Shown: piece after piece, positions 27,601 through 35,766 of the stretch
Position numbering within the stretch: position 1 is the first letter of the stretch
How the letters are laid out: each line of letters starts with the position of its first letter
DNA from: Microcella putealis
Lineage (GTDB): Bacteria > Actinomycetota > Actinomycetes > Actinomycetales > Microbacteriaceae
Reading direction: 5' to 3'
Length of the DNA: 64,000 nucleotides
Assembly: GCF_004216575.1 (NCBI RefSeq)
Contig: NZ_SGWW01000003.1
Coordinates: 248,001 to 312,000 of the forward strand
Notes under the pieces: model-generated
The model's input: only the letters and a program-made list of their open reading frames with translations
Databases searched by the model: none
What the model was told of the DNA's origin: nothing
Program-made: the position numbers and the translations under genes

Positions 27601-28215
27601 CCCGGCGTGGACTTTGCGGGCTTCGACGCGGCACGCGCCGGTGCGCTGAGCGACGAGAAGGCGTGGGCCGCCGAGTTTGGGGTGTCGCGCGATGCGTCGG
27701 CGCTCGGGGTCGAGCGCAACGTGTTGCGGTACCGGCCGGCCTCGGTCGTCGTGCGGCAGGCCGAGGGCGCGCCCCTCGCGTCGGTTGTGCGCGTGTTGGC
27801 GGCGGCGGCGCGGGCGCGCGCGGCGGTGACGCTGAGCGTCTCCGAACCGTTGCCTCCCGCGCTGCTCGCGCTGGTGGAGGACGAGTTCGACGGGGCGCTG
27901 CTTCACGATCCGGATGCGCGGGTCGCGATTGAGACGGATGCCGCGTTCGCGGCGCGCGTGCGTTCGGAGCTGCCGGAGCGCATCCGCCTGATTGGGTCGG
28001 ACGGTGTGGTGCCGGGCTCGGGCCGCACCGGAGCCGATGTCGCGCGTGAGCTGCTGCACGCGATCGACGGAGACCCAGGCGTGGCGATTTGGTCGGGCCC
28101 CGTGACGACGGCCGGGCGCGTGGAGTTGCTGCCGTTCCTGCGCGAGCAGGCGGTGTCGATCACGGCCCACCGCTATGGCAACCCGTACCCGCAGCTCGCC
28201 GAGCTGGAGGTCTAG
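24670..28215 (+). CDS. putA: Bifunctional proline dehydrogenase / L-glutamate-gamma-semialdehyde dehydrogenase
   Basis: 1181 residues; oxidises proline to glutamate in two steps. The N-terminal proline dehydrogenase barrel (about residues 80-460) has YEGGIVLQAYLPEA and GIKVRVVKGANL. The aldehyde dehydrogenase domain (about 500-990) has VVAPPWNFPVAIPAGSVLAA, LAETSGKNAIIV, and catalytic Cys758 in GHAGQKCSAAS, with EFFGPVLGLM and RQPFGGWKRSS. A C-terminal segment of about 190 residues has the divergent extra domain of long PutA proteins. There is no N-terminal ribbon-helix-helix, so it is not self-regulating; the divergent LysR gene probably controls it. A CAGGCT hexamer 6 bases before the ATG suggests a leaderless message. 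Confidence 0.95.
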   Translation: MSEITVDAATGNDAADAAVQRVRGWLADAAGAAPDPAAERLAGLLQDPDGLDFAIGFVDRVARPDDLGVAARELERLSRRVPKFLPWYLRGLIVLGGGFAPLLPWLIVPIARRVLRHMVGHLIIDATPEKLGRTLGRLRENGDRLNINLLGEAVLGDAEADRRLEGLHALVARDDVDYVSVKVSAIVSQLSMWSFDETVERVVERLAPLYQRAAFGGTPTFLNLDMEEFRDLDLTIEVFTRLLERPGLGQYEGGIVLQAYLPEAVPALDRLTAWARARREAGGAGIKVRVVKGANLAMERVEAAVHDWPCAVLPSKQATDANYKRVIDRALDPARASAVRIGVAGHNLFDIAWALQLASARGVADRVEIEMLIGMAPAQADAVRATAGGLLLYTPVVHPRDFDSAISYLIRRLEENASSENFLSGAFELADDARMFAREEERFRRSLAELAAAPGEPVRHRVQNRSTDAPHPQPNGVGVDEGFANEPDTDPSLPANRAWGREILRSAADASVFAAGDAALAAAAVRDAGALERMMADARGSASAWAAAGADHRATVLHAAGRVLAERRAELLAVMTAEAGKTLAEGDPEVSEAIDFAHYYAESARSLADVADAQFDPVRLTVVAPPWNFPVAIPAGSVLAALAAGSAVIIKPAPQVRRCAAVMVEALWAAGVPREVLHLVDVPENELGRQLISHPAVDRVVLTGAFETAALFRSWRPDLPILAETSGKNAIIVTASADYDLAAADIAKSAFGHAGQKCSAASLAILVGSVADSARFERQLLDAVTTMKVGWPTDPVSVVGPLIEPASGKLLRALTQLEGDESWLVQPRALDGSGRLWSPGVKRWVAPGSEAHMTEFFGPVLGLMRARTLEEAIELQNATPFGLTAGIHSLDADEVGQWVDTVEAGNLYVNRGITGAIVRRQPFGGWKRSSVGGSTKAGGPSYVFGFGTWKPVAREPKKNLSLRHLGEAAARVLEAAQPGVDFAGFDAARAGALSDEKAWAAEFGVSRDASALGVERNVLRYRPASVVVRQAEGAPLASVVRVLAAAARARAAVTLSVSEPLPPALLALVEDEFDGALLHDPDARVAIETDAAFAARVRSELPERIRLIGSDGVVPGSGRTGADVARELLHAIDGDPGVAIWSGPVTTAGRVELLPFLREQAVSITAHRYGNPYPQLAELEV

Positions 28216-28219
28216 GGAG

Positions 28220-28648
28220 CTAGGTGCCGCTGCCGTCGCTGCCGGTGCCGCTGAGCGCCTCGCGGAGGCGGTCGAGCGCGTCGGCCCACGCGGCGGGGTC
28301 GCTTTCTTCCCAGAGTTCGGCGAGTTCGCCGTCGGGGTGGGCGACGTGGTTGACGGCGCGGAGGGCCTGGGCGCGAAGCTCGCCGCCGGGCGTGCTCACG
28401 CGGCCCGCGAAGGCGGCGATCGTCTCGGTGTGGGCGTCGCTTTGGGTGGGGCGCCCGAGGCCGTGCGCGACGGTTTCGGCGGCCGCGAGGGCGACGGATG
28501 CGATGTCGGCGTCGAGCTCGTTCGGCTCGGTTTCGAGGGCGTCGTCGAGCGCGTCGATGACGATGCCCCAGTCGCTCGCGTCGTCGAGCTCGTCCGCCCA
28601 GTCGGCGGCGTCGTCGTTACCGACGGGGAATGCGCTCCAGGTGCCCAT
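28220..28648 (-). CDS. DUF4259 domain protein
   Basis: 142 residues, acidic and soluble, beginning MGTWSAFPVGNDDAADWADEL, the signature of the DUF4259 family (G.W....F.ND.A.DW...L), with a second helical region ending in SDPAAWADALDRLREAL. Function unknown; often found as a single stress- or phage-neighbourhood gene in actinobacteria. The ATG follows TAGCAT by 6 bases (leaderless pattern). Its 3' end faces putA with only four bases between the stops and no visible terminator. Confidence 0.82.
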   Translation of the reverse strand: MGTWSAFPVGNDDAADWADELDDASDWGIVIDALDDALETEPNELDADIASVALAAAETVAHGLGRPTQSDAHTETIAAFAGRVSTPGGELRAQALRAVNHVAHPDGELAELWEESDPAAWADALDRLREALSGTGSDGSGT

Positions 28649-28788
28649 GCGCCGATGCTAGGCCTGCGGGTCGCCCCGCCGACACCCCCTTTTCGAGCGC
28701 CCGCGCGATGCCCGAGGCCCGCCTGCACGAGCTCTCGACGTCGTCGCGGCGGCGCTCACCTCCAGGCGATGGACATCTACCCCGGATG

Positions 28789-28930
28789 CTTCCACAACAG
28801 CGGGAAACCGAATACGCGTCATCGGGTACTTCCACAACCGCGGGGGCGCGAGTCGTTTTCAGATTGCCGCGGTTGTGGACGCTCACCGCCGGGAGCATGA
28901 CGGGGGTTCGGTTTCCCGCTGTTGTGGAAG
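28789..28930. repeat. 142-bp nested inverted repeat (REPIN/MITE-like), four copies of a TCCACAAC-GCGG motif
   Basis: In the 367-bp gene-free gap (28649-29015) two inverted repeats are nested. The outer arms, 28789-28812 and 28907-28930, are perfect over 24 bases. The inner arms, 28831-28843 and 28867-28879, are perfect over 13. Outer and inner arms share the core TCCACAAC(A/C)GCGGG, so the element holds two direct and two inverted copies of one motif. It could form a cruciform or a long hairpin. No open reading frame with actinobacterial codon use is present. The rest of the gap (28661-28788 and 28931-29015) shows nothing I can name. Confidence 0.85.
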
Positions 28931-29015
28931 GTCCCGAGGGGGTTAAACGCCGTCCGGAGGTCGGGCGCAGTGTCGCGTCGGCGCGGGAAGGCCGGGCGCG
29001 GTATCGGGGCGACCG

Positions 29016-29372
29016 TCAGGCGCGGAGGGCCGCGTCGATGTAGGCGCGGGCGGCTGTGGCGTCGACGCCGAGGCGGCGCACCGTATCGGCGTAGCTGCGG
29101 GCGGCCTCTTGGGCCGCGCGCTCGGTCGCGTCGCCCTGGGCGCGCACGAACGAGCCGTTGCGCCCGCGGGTCTCGATGACGCCGTCGCCCTCGAGCTCGC
29201 GGTAGGCGCGGGCGACCGTGTTGACGGCGAGGCCCAGGTCGTCGGCGAGGCGCCGAACGGTCGGCAGCTTGGCCCCCGCGGCGAGCTCGCCCGAGCGCAC
29301 GGCGTCGCGCACCTGCACGCGAATCTGCTCGTACGGCGGCACCCCCGCCTCGGCGTCGACCCTGACCAGCAT
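29016..29372 (-). CDS. GntR-family regulator, YtrA subfamily
   Basis: 118 residues. The N-terminal winged HTH (PPYEQIRVQVRDAVRSGEL, then KLPTVRRLADDLGLAVNTV and YRELEGDGVIETRGRNGSFV) is followed by only about 45 residues, the short dimerisation tail of YtrA-type GntR proteins that have no ligand domain. The ATG follows TAGTCT by 6 bases, and that hexamer begins with the TAG stop of the membrane gene upstream. YtrA regulators normally control a neighbouring transporter, here probably the 372-residue membrane protein gene preceding it. Confidence 0.88.
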   Translation of the reverse strand: MLVRVDAEAGVPPYEQIRVQVRDAVRSGELAAGAKLPTVRRLADDLGLAVNTVARAYRELEGDGVIETRGRNGSFVRAQGDATERAAQEAARSYADTVRRLGVDATAARAYIDAALRA

Positions 29373-29381
29373 GGGCTGAGA

Positions 29382-30500
29382 CTACTGCGCGTCGCGGCGG
29401 TGCTCGGCGTCAGCGGTGGGCTCGTCTCGCGTGGCAGACGCACCGGCGGCGTCCGCCTCGGCCGAGACCTCGCTGTATCGCGACGGCCGGTCGAGGTTCG
29501 GGTTCAGCGCGAACTGCGGCCACAGGGTGCGCTGCACGTGACGCTCCGGACTGCGCACCGCGATCACCACGGTGACAGCAACCAGCAACACAATGCCGAG
29601 CGGCGCCGCAGCATTCAGCGCGACGAGGGATGCGGTTCGCCAGTCGGCGGGAAATGTCGCTCCGATTGACACGAGACCGATCAGGCCGCTGCCGCCCGTC
29701 AGGACGAAACCGATCGCCAACAGATCGCGAATGCTTCTGCTGGTCAGAGCATCGCTCCAGGCGAGCGCATTGTCGTCTCCGCTGAGCGCGCGTGCTCGTT
29801 GTGCGCGCGCGGTAAACGAGGGCACCGCGAGCGTGATCACCGCTCCCGCCACCGACAGTGCAGCGAGCGGACCCAGCCCCATCCCGCCTACTACATCGCG
29901 GCCGTTCGTCCACGGAGCGCGGCTGAGGGCAAAGACCAGCACGGTGAGGGGGACGGAGACCAGCGCGCTCAGGCGCGCCAGACGCGATTCGAGCGGGTCG
30001 ACAAGCGAGGAGAGCGGCAGCGCGGTGATGCGGGCGGTTCGCGTTGACCGGCCCGCATCCGCTGCCGCGCGTCGGCCGAACGCTCCGCCGATCAGTGACC
30101 CCACGAAGGAGCTCGTCCAGATCGCACCAAACATGGCGATCGACGTCGCTACCCCGAACGGCGTATCCGAGTCCGACAGTGACACGAGCATCGCGGTCAT
30201 GATCGGTCCCGCGACAACAAGGAGTCCAATGAGCCCGCCGCGAGTGCGGAGCGTGAGATACCGGTTCAGCGGTTCGACGAGCTCGTCGGCAATAACCAGG
30301 TTGTATCGCTGGGCCCAACGCGCCAGATCGTCGTCCATCCGACGGCGGGAGAAGGTGCGCGCCAACTGCCACATGAGCGCGCCGAGAATGGCGACGACGA
30401 CAACGAAAAACGTCACTACGCCGCCGAAAAACACGTCAGACGGAATCTCGACTTCAATGACGTTCGAGGCGAGCGGCCCTGCAAGGGGTGCGACGCGCAT
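29382..30500 (-). CDS. Polytopic membrane protein of unknown function
   Basis: 372 residues with an N-terminal helix (about 22-48), a soluble basic loop (MDDDLARWAQRYNLVIADELVEPLNRY) and about seven further hydrophobic segments, then a hydrophilic tail rich in Glu/Ala. No domain recognised. The start at 30500 is chosen over the ATG seven codons upstream because TACATT ends exactly 6 bases before it. Its stop codon overlaps the promoter of the GntR gene that follows, suggesting joint function. Confidence 0.7.
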   Translation of the reverse strand: MRVAPLAGPLASNVIEVEIPSDVFFGGVVTFFVVVVAILGALMWQLARTFSRRRMDDDLARWAQRYNLVIADELVEPLNRYLTLRTRGGLIGLLVVAGPIMTAMLVSLSDSDTPFGVATSIAMFGAIWTSSFVGSLIGGAFGRRAAADAGRSTRTARITALPLSSLVDPLESRLARLSALVSVPLTVLVFALSRAPWTNGRDVVGGMGLGPLAALSVAGAVITLAVPSFTARAQRARALSGDDNALAWSDALTSRSIRDLLAIGFVLTGGSGLIGLVSIGATFPADWRTASLVALNAAAPLGIVLLVAVTVVIAVRSPERHVQRTLWPQFALNPNLDRPSRYSEVSAEADAAGASATRDEPTADAEHRRDAQ

Positions 30501-30561
30501 CCATCGAATGTAGCAATACAAAACGCGCTCGTCGAGTGTTGCTCACAGGCCGGCCGCGCCG

Positions 30562-32034
30562 CTACGGCCCTGACGGGGCGTGCCGCTCCAAGAACCCGTA
30601 CACCTCGCCGCGGTCGACCCCTGGGAACGCGTCGGCCGGCACCGCCGCGAGCAGCGACGAATGGATGCGCGCCTGCGGGCGGGCGGCTCCGCTCCAGCGG
30701 GCGGTGAGCGGCTCGGGCGCCAGCCGGCAGCACGACGGGTCAGGGCAGCTTGACTCCCCGCGACGGCCCGTCTCGCGGCCGCGGAACCACTTCACGTGCG
30801 CGAACGGCGTGCCCACCGAGATCGAAAACTCGCCCGCCGAGCCCGACTCGATGCGCGACGTGCACCAGTAGGTGCCCGTCGGCTTGTCGGTGTACTGGTG
30901 GTACGCGCTGAAGCGGTCGGGCTCGTCGAAGACCTGCCGGGCCGACCACTTGCGGCAGACGACCTGGCCCTCGACGGCGCCGAGCGCATCCGTCGGAAAC
31001 TGCACGCTGTCGTTCTCGTACGCCTTCGACAAGACCCCGCTGGTCGACACCTTCAAGAAGTGCACCGGAATGCCGAGGTGCTCGGTCGCGAGGTTCGTGA
31101 AGCGGTGCGCGGCCGTCTCGTACGACACCGCGAAGGCGTCGCGCAGGTCCTCGACGGCAAGCTCGCGGCGCTGCTTGGCTCGCTCGAGGAAGTCGACGGC
31201 GCCCTTCTCGGGAATGAGCAGGGCCGCGGCCAGGTAATTCGTCTCGACGCGCTGGCGCAAGAAGTCGGCGTAGTCGCGCGGCTCGGGCCGGCCCAGTACG
31301 TGACCGGCCAACGCCTGCAGCAGCGCCGTGCGCGGGTCGCGCCCCGGCGGCAGGTGCGCCGGCAGGTAGATGCGGCCATTCTCGAGATCGGTGATCGACC
31401 GGGTCGAGGCCGGCAGGTCGTTCACGTGGTGCAGCGAGAAGCCGAGGTGCGCGGCGAGCTCGGCGGCGACGCGCTGCGGCAGCGGGCCTCCCTCGTGCTT
31501 CACGGCAGCGAGCAGCTCGGACGCCTGCGCCTCGAGCTCGCCGAAGTAGTTGCCGCGTTCGCGCATCGCCCGGCGCAGCTCGGCGTTGGCGCGCCGCGCC
31601 TCCTCGGGCGTTGCGGCCCGCTCGCGGTGCACCCGCTGCAGCTCGTCGTGCAGCGCGAGGATCGTCTCGATCGCCTCATCGCTGAGGCTCTTGCGCACCG
31701 GCAGCGGCGCGACACCAAGCCCAGCAAAGAGCGGCCCGCGCTGCGCCTTCTCGAGCGCGATCTCGAGCGCCGCGCGCCGGCTCGGCGGCTGCGGGGCGAG
31801 CAGCGCGTCGAGCCCCACCCCGATCGTGCGGGCGATCGTCTGCAGCTCGGTCAGCTTCGCCTCACGCTTTCCGTTCTCGAGGCTCGACAGGTGCGACGGG
31901 GCCACCCCGACAGCGTTGGCGACGTCGGCGAGGGTGAGCCGCGCATCCGTTCGCAATTGACGGATGCGCCTGCCCAGCGTCAACGGATCGGTCACGTCAT
32001 CAGCCTGGTCGCCTGTCGTCGCCATCTCGAGCAT
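30562..32034 (-). CDS. ramB: RamB-type regulator (XRE HTH plus ScfR/IrrE-like domains)
   Basis: About 491 residues. The N-terminal XRE-type HTH (LGRRIRQLRTDARLTLADVANAVGVAPSHLSSLENGKRE, core LADVANAVGVAPSHLSSLEN) is followed by a helical linker and an IrrE/ImmA-like region (LAAHLGFSLHHVNDLPASTR). A C-terminal short-chain-fatty-acyl-regulator domain carries a cysteine cluster (SSCPDPSCC). This is the architecture of RamB, the Corynebacterium repressor of aceA, aceB and acetate activation genes. Here the gene is divergent from aceA, which strengthens the call. Start choice is uncertain: 32034 has an AGGG 7 bases before it, 32025 is the alternative. Codon-rich sequence upstream on this strand is the complement of aceA. 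Confidence 0.88.
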   Translation of the reverse strand: MLEMATTGDQADDVTDPLTLGRRIRQLRTDARLTLADVANAVGVAPSHLSSLENGKREAKLTELQTIARTIGVGLDALLAPQPPSRRAALEIALEKAQRGPLFAGLGVAPLPVRKSLSDEAIETILALHDELQRVHRERAATPEEARRANAELRRAMRERGNYFGELEAQASELLAAVKHEGGPLPQRVAAELAAHLGFSLHHVNDLPASTRSITDLENGRIYLPAHLPPGRDPRTALLQALAGHVLGRPEPRDYADFLRQRVETNYLAAALLIPEKGAVDFLERAKQRRELAVEDLRDAFAVSYETAAHRFTNLATEHLGIPVHFLKVSTSGVLSKAYENDSVQFPTDALGAVEGQVVCRKWSARQVFDEPDRFSAYHQYTDKPTGTYWCTSRIESGSAGEFSISVGTPFAHVKWFRGRETGRRGESSCPDPSCCRLAPEPLTARWSGAARPQARIHSSLLAAVPADAFPGVDRGEVYGFLERHAPSGP

Positions 32035-32068
32035 GCGACGACCCTGCCAGGCCGCAATCTTCAGCGCA

Positions 32069-32092
32069 ACTGAAATCTGCGTGTATTTCAGT
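32069..32092. promoter_or_regulatory. Inverted repeat between ramB and aceA, candidate operator
   Basis: Perfect 8-bp arms ACTGAAAT and ATTTCAGT separated by 8 bases, an AT-rich spot in a GC-rich region and the only clear dyad in the 174-bp divergent gap. It does not match the published Corynebacterium RamB motif as I remember it, so either the motif has drifted or another regulator binds. Confidence 0.6.
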
Positions 32093-32208
32093 CCGGATTT
32101 CGTGGTTTGAGCATCCGAAGTTCGCCCAGAGTCGATGACACGACCAGCCGGCAGCTCGACATCGATTGACGAGCGAGACCGGTAGAAGCACCGACGAAGG
32201 AGCATCCG

Positions 32209-33504
32209 ATGAGCACCACCCGCCCCGGCGACCAGACGCAGACCGCCGCCGAACTCGAGACCAGCTGGAAGACCGACGCCCGCTGGGCCGGCGTCACCCG
32301 CGACTACTCGGCGGAAGACGTCGTCGAGCTGCGCGGCCCCGTTCGGGAAGAGCGCACGCTCGCCCGCCGCGGCGCCGAGCAGCTGTGGGAGCTCATTCAG
32401 CAGAACGTCACCGACCCCAGCGAGTGGACCTACGCGCTCGGCGCCCTCACCGGCAACCAGGCCGTGCAGCAGGTGCGCGCCGGGCTCAAGGCCATCTACC
32501 TGAGCGGCTGGCAGGTCGCCGCCGACGCCAACCTGTCGGGCCAGACCTACCCCGACCAGAGCCTCTACCCGGCCAACTCGGTGCCCGCGGTCGTTCGCCG
32601 CATCAACAACGCGCTGCTGCGCGCCGGGCAGATCGAGCCCAACTCGCGCGAGTGGATGGTGCCGATCGTCGCCGACGCCGAGGCCGGATTCGGCGGCCCG
32701 CTCAACGCCTACGAGCTCATGCACGGCATGATCGAGGCCGGCGCCGCGGGCGTGCACTGGGAAGACCAGCTCGCCAGCGAGAAGAAGTGCGGCCACATGG
32801 GCGGCAAGGTGCTCGTGCCCACCAGTCAGCACATCCGCACCCTCCAAGCAGCTCGGCTCGCCGCCGACGTCGCCGACGTGCCGAGCGTCATCATCGCCCG
32901 CACCGACTCGCTCGCCGCGAACCTGCTCACGAGCGACGTTGACGAGCGCGACCGCCAGTTCACCACCGGCGAGCGCACCGCCGAGGGCTTCTACGAGGTC
33001 GAGCCGGGCCTGCCCGCCGTGCTCAGCCGCGCGCACGCCTACGCCGAGTACGCCGACCTCATCTGGGTTGAGACCTCCGAGCCCGACCTCGAGCTCGCCC
33101 GGGCGGTCGCCGAGAGCATCCACCGCGAGTACCCGGGCAAGCGCCTGGCGTACAACTGCTCGCCGTCGTTTAACTGGAAGATGCACCTCGACGACGCGAC
33201 GATCGCAAAGTTCCAGCGCGAGCTCGCGTCGATGGGATACGCGTTCCAGTTCATTACGCTCGCCGGCTTCCACGCCCTCAACCACTCCATGTTCCAGCTC
33301 GCCCGCGGCTACAACGAGCGGCAGATGAGCGCCTACGTCGAACTGCAGGAGGCGGAATTCGCCTCCGAGGTCGACGGCTACACGGCCACGCGCCACCAGC
33401 GTGAGGTCGGCACCGGCTACTTCGACCGGATCGCCACGGCACTGAACCCGACGAGCGCAACGCTGGCGCTCGTGGGTTCGACCGAGTCCGAGCAGTTCCA
33501 CTGA
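32209..33504 (+). CDS. aceA: Isocitrate lyase
   Basis: 431 residues; first enzyme of the glyoxylate shunt, splitting isocitrate to glyoxylate and succinate. The active-site loop [17 protein letters not shown] has catalytic Cys194. Other family blocks are [27 protein letters not shown] and [16 protein letters not shown] lies 6 bases before the ATG. It is followed after 40 bases by malate synthase, the second shunt enzyme, and faces the ramB regulator gene, so growth on acetate or fatty acids is expected. Confidence 0.97.
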   Translation: MSTTRPGDQTQTAAELETSWKTDARWAGVTRDYSAEDVVELRGPVREERTLARRGAEQLWELIQQNVTDPSEWTYALGALTGNQAVQQVRAGLKAIYLSGWQVAADANLSGQTYPDQSLYPANSVPAVVRRINNALLRAGQIEPNSREWMVPIVADAEAGFGGPLNAYELMHGMIEAGAAGVHWEDQLASEKKCGHMGGKVLVPTSQHIRTLQAARLAADVADVPSVIIARTDSLAANLLTSDVDERDRQFTTGERTAEGFYEVEPGLPAVLSRAHAYAEYADLIWVETSEPDLELARAVAESIHREYPGKRLAYNCSPSFNWKMHLDDATIAKFQRELASMGYAFQFITLAGFHALNHSMFQLARGYNERQMSAYVELQEAEFASEVDGYTATRHQREVGTGYFDRIATALNPTSATLALVGSTESEQFH

Positions 33505-33544
33505 TCCGCGCGGTAGACGCGGAAACCAGAGAGTCGAGACGACC

Positions 33545-35236
33545 ATGAACACCACACCCACCACCAGCCTGACCGTGACCGGATCGCTGCGCGACCGCTA
33601 CGACGAGATCCTGAGCCCCGAGGCGCTCGCCTTCGTCGGTGAGCTGCACGACCGCTTTGCCGGCCCCCGCCACGACCGGCTCGCCGACCGCATGAAGCGG
33701 CGCTACGAGCTCGGCAACGGGCGCGATCTCGGCTTCATTCCGGAAACGGCATCCATTCGTGAGGATGCTGACTGGCGCGTCGCCGGCGCTGGCCCCGGTC
33801 TCGAGGACCGCCGCATCGAGATCACCGGGCCGTGCGACCCGAAGATGACGATCAACGCCCTCAACTCGGGCGCGAACGTCTGGCTCGCCGACCTCGAAGA
33901 TGCGACGAGCCCGACGTGGAGCAACATCATCGAGAGCCAGCTCTCGCTGTTCGACGCGATCCGCGAGCAGCTCGAGTTCACTGCGGCGCCGGTTGATGGG
34001 CAGCCGGGCAAGCGCTACCGGGTGACCGACCCGTCGCGCACGCCGACGATCGTGATGCGCCCCCGCGGGTGGCACCTCGTCGAAAAGCACATCGAGCACA
34101 CCGACCGCGGCGGCCAGCGCTTCGCCGCCAGCGCGAGCCTTGTCGACTTCGGGCTCTACGCATTCCACAACGCGCATGAACTCGTGTCGCGCGGTCGGGG
34201 GCCGTACTTCTACCTGCCGAAGATCGAGTCGCGGCACGAGGCTCGGCTCTGGAACGACGTCTTCACCTTCACCGAAGAGCGTCTGGGCCTCGCCCACGGC
34301 ACGATTCGCGCGACCGTGCTGATCGAGACGTTCCCGGCCGCCTTCGAGATGGAGGAGATCCTCTATGAGCTGCGCGATCACTGCGCTGGCCTCAACGCCG
34401 GCCGCTGGGACTACGTGTTCTCCATCATCAAGAACTACCGCGGCCGCGGCCAGTGGTTCGTGTTGCCCGACCGCGACAAGATCCTCATGACGCTGCCGTT
34501 CATGCGCGCGTACACCGAGCTGCTCGTGCAGACCTGCCACAAACGGGGAGCACATGCCATTGGCGGTATGAGCGCGTTTATCCCGAACCGGCGCATCCCC
34601 GAGGTGACTGAGCGGGCGCTCGAGCGCGTCGCCGCCGACAAGCGGCGCGAGGCGAACGACGGATTCGACGGGTCGTGGGTCGCGCATCCTGACCTGATCC
34701 CCGTGGCCCGCGCCGAGTTCGACCGCGTGCTCGGCTCACGACCGAACCAGCTCGATCGGATGCGCGAGGACGTTCACGTGACCGCGCGTGACCTGCTCGA
34801 CATCCGCTCGGCCGGGGGAGAGGTGACGCTTGCCGGCGTGCGCGCCAACATCTCGATCACGGTGCGTTACCTCGAGGCCTGGCTGCGCGGCACCGGAGCG
34901 GTGGCGCTCGACAACCTCATGGAGGACGCGGCGACGGCCGAAATCAGCCGCTCGCAGCTGTGGCAGTGGATCCACCAAGACACCGTCACGGCCGAGGGTG
35001 AGCAGATCAGCCGTCAGTTGGTTGAGCGGCTGCTGCGGGAGGTGCTCGCCGAGCTGCCGACGCCCGAGGGTCACAAGCTCGCCGAGGCGGAGGACGTGTT
35101 CCGCGAGGTCACGCTGCAGGAGGTCTTCCCGACCTTCCTCACCGTGCCCGCCTACACGCGGTACCTCGTCGAGCGCGACGAGACGGAGGCGGGCGAGCCC
35201 GTCGACGTCGAAGATCGCGAGTCGATCAACGCGTAA
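33545..35236 (+). CDS. aceB: Malate synthase A
   Basis: 563 residues; condenses glyoxylate with acetyl-CoA. Type A features are visible: WLADLEDATSPTWSNI, RPRGWHLVEKHIE, IRATVLIETFPAAFEMEEIL with the magnesium-binding Glu, and SRSQLWQWIHQDT near the C terminus. The length is close to E. coli AceB (533) and well below type G (about 720). Only a weak ribosome site precedes the ATG, consistent with translation from the shared aceA transcript. A strong terminator follows. Confidence 0.97.
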   Translation: MNTTPTTSLTVTGSLRDRYDEILSPEALAFVGELHDRFAGPRHDRLADRMKRRYELGNGRDLGFIPETASIREDADWRVAGAGPGLEDRRIEITGPCDPKMTINALNSGANVWLADLEDATSPTWSNIIESQLSLFDAIREQLEFTAAPVDGQPGKRYRVTDPSRTPTIVMRPRGWHLVEKHIEHTDRGGQRFAASASLVDFGLYAFHNAHELVSRGRGPYFYLPKIESRHEARLWNDVFTFTEERLGLAHGTIRATVLIETFPAAFEMEEILYELRDHCAGLNAGRWDYVFSIIKNYRGRGQWFVLPDRDKILMTLPFMRAYTELLVQTCHKRGAHAIGGMSAFIPNRRIPEVTERALERVAADKRREANDGFDGSWVAHPDLIPVARAEFDRVLGSRPNQLDRMREDVHVTARDLLDIRSAGGEVTLAGVRANISITVRYLEAWLRGTGAVALDNLMEDAATAEISRSQLWQWIHQDTVTAEGEQISRQLVERLLREVLAELPTPEGHKLAEAEDVFREVTLQEVFPTFLTVPAYTRYLVERDETEAGEPVDVEDRESINA

Positions 35237-35250
35237 CGTACGCGCGTCAC

Positions 35251-35286
35251 ACGAACGCCCGCTCGATTCCCCGAGCGGGCGTTCGT
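35251..35286 (+). terminator. Terminator after aceB
   Basis: Perfect 15-bp stem (35251-35265 with 35272-35286) closing a 6-base loop, 15 bases after the aceB stop. No T-tract follows. Confidence 0.9.
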
Positions 35287-35349
35287 CGCGTGTGTGTGAT
35301 CGGGCCAGCACTACTCGCGATTCACAGAGATCGGCACTAACGTGAGGAG

Positions 35350-35727
35350 ATGACAGCAACCGTCTCGCGCCCCATGCGGTCGACACACACAGTCAGACAC
35401 TTTGTCGTCGACACGATCGTGGTCGCCCTGGGCTTAGGTCTCTCAGCACTCGTGCTTGCCGTTGCGCCTGCGCCCGAAGCGTGTGCTTTTTCCCTCCCCA
35501 CGCCGGGTCCGTGCTTTGCGGGTGATCGCGACCTCATCGCCCTCGTCGCCGTCATCAGCGTGGCGCTTCTTGTCGGAGTCGGTGTTGTCGCTAACCACTT
35601 GCTTCACGGCCGCGCACGTCAGTTCACCGTCACCGGCGCAACCGTGATCGCGATTGTCTTTGGCCTGCTCGGTGCGAGTTCCCTGCACTTCAGCTACTGG
35701 ATCATCCACCCGTTCTGGCAGCTGTAG
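35350..35727 (+). CDS. Small membrane protein of unknown function
   Basis: 125 residues with three membrane helices (about 17-40, 60-82 and 93-113) and a short loop with two cysteines (EACAFSLPTPGPCF) that may form an external disulfide. No family recognised. TAACGT (35338-35343) ends 6 bases before the ATG. The GAGGAG between them is too close to the start to act as a ribosome site, which fits a leaderless message. Monocistronic. Confidence 0.7.
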   Translation: MTATVSRPMRSTHTVRHFVVDTIVVALGLGLSALVLAVAPAPEACAFSLPTPGPCFAGDRDLIALVAVISVALLVGVGVVANHLLHGRARQFTVTGATVIAIVFGLLGASSLHFSYWIIHPFWQL

Positions 35728-35766
35728 CCAGGCGCGCGGCGGCAGCCCCCAAGAGGTCGCGAAGCC

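Noticed and set aside
28789-28930. TTCCACAAC motifs as DnaA boxes or a replication origin
   Set aside because: The core lacks one base of the TT(A/G)TCCACA box, there is no AT-rich unwinding region, and no dnaA/dnaN/gyrB genes are nearby.
32035-33564. Minus-strand frame continuous with ramB across the aceA gene (1000 codons in all)
   Set aside because: The part beyond the RamB start is the complement of aceA and shows no family sequence; only the last 491 codons look like a real protein.
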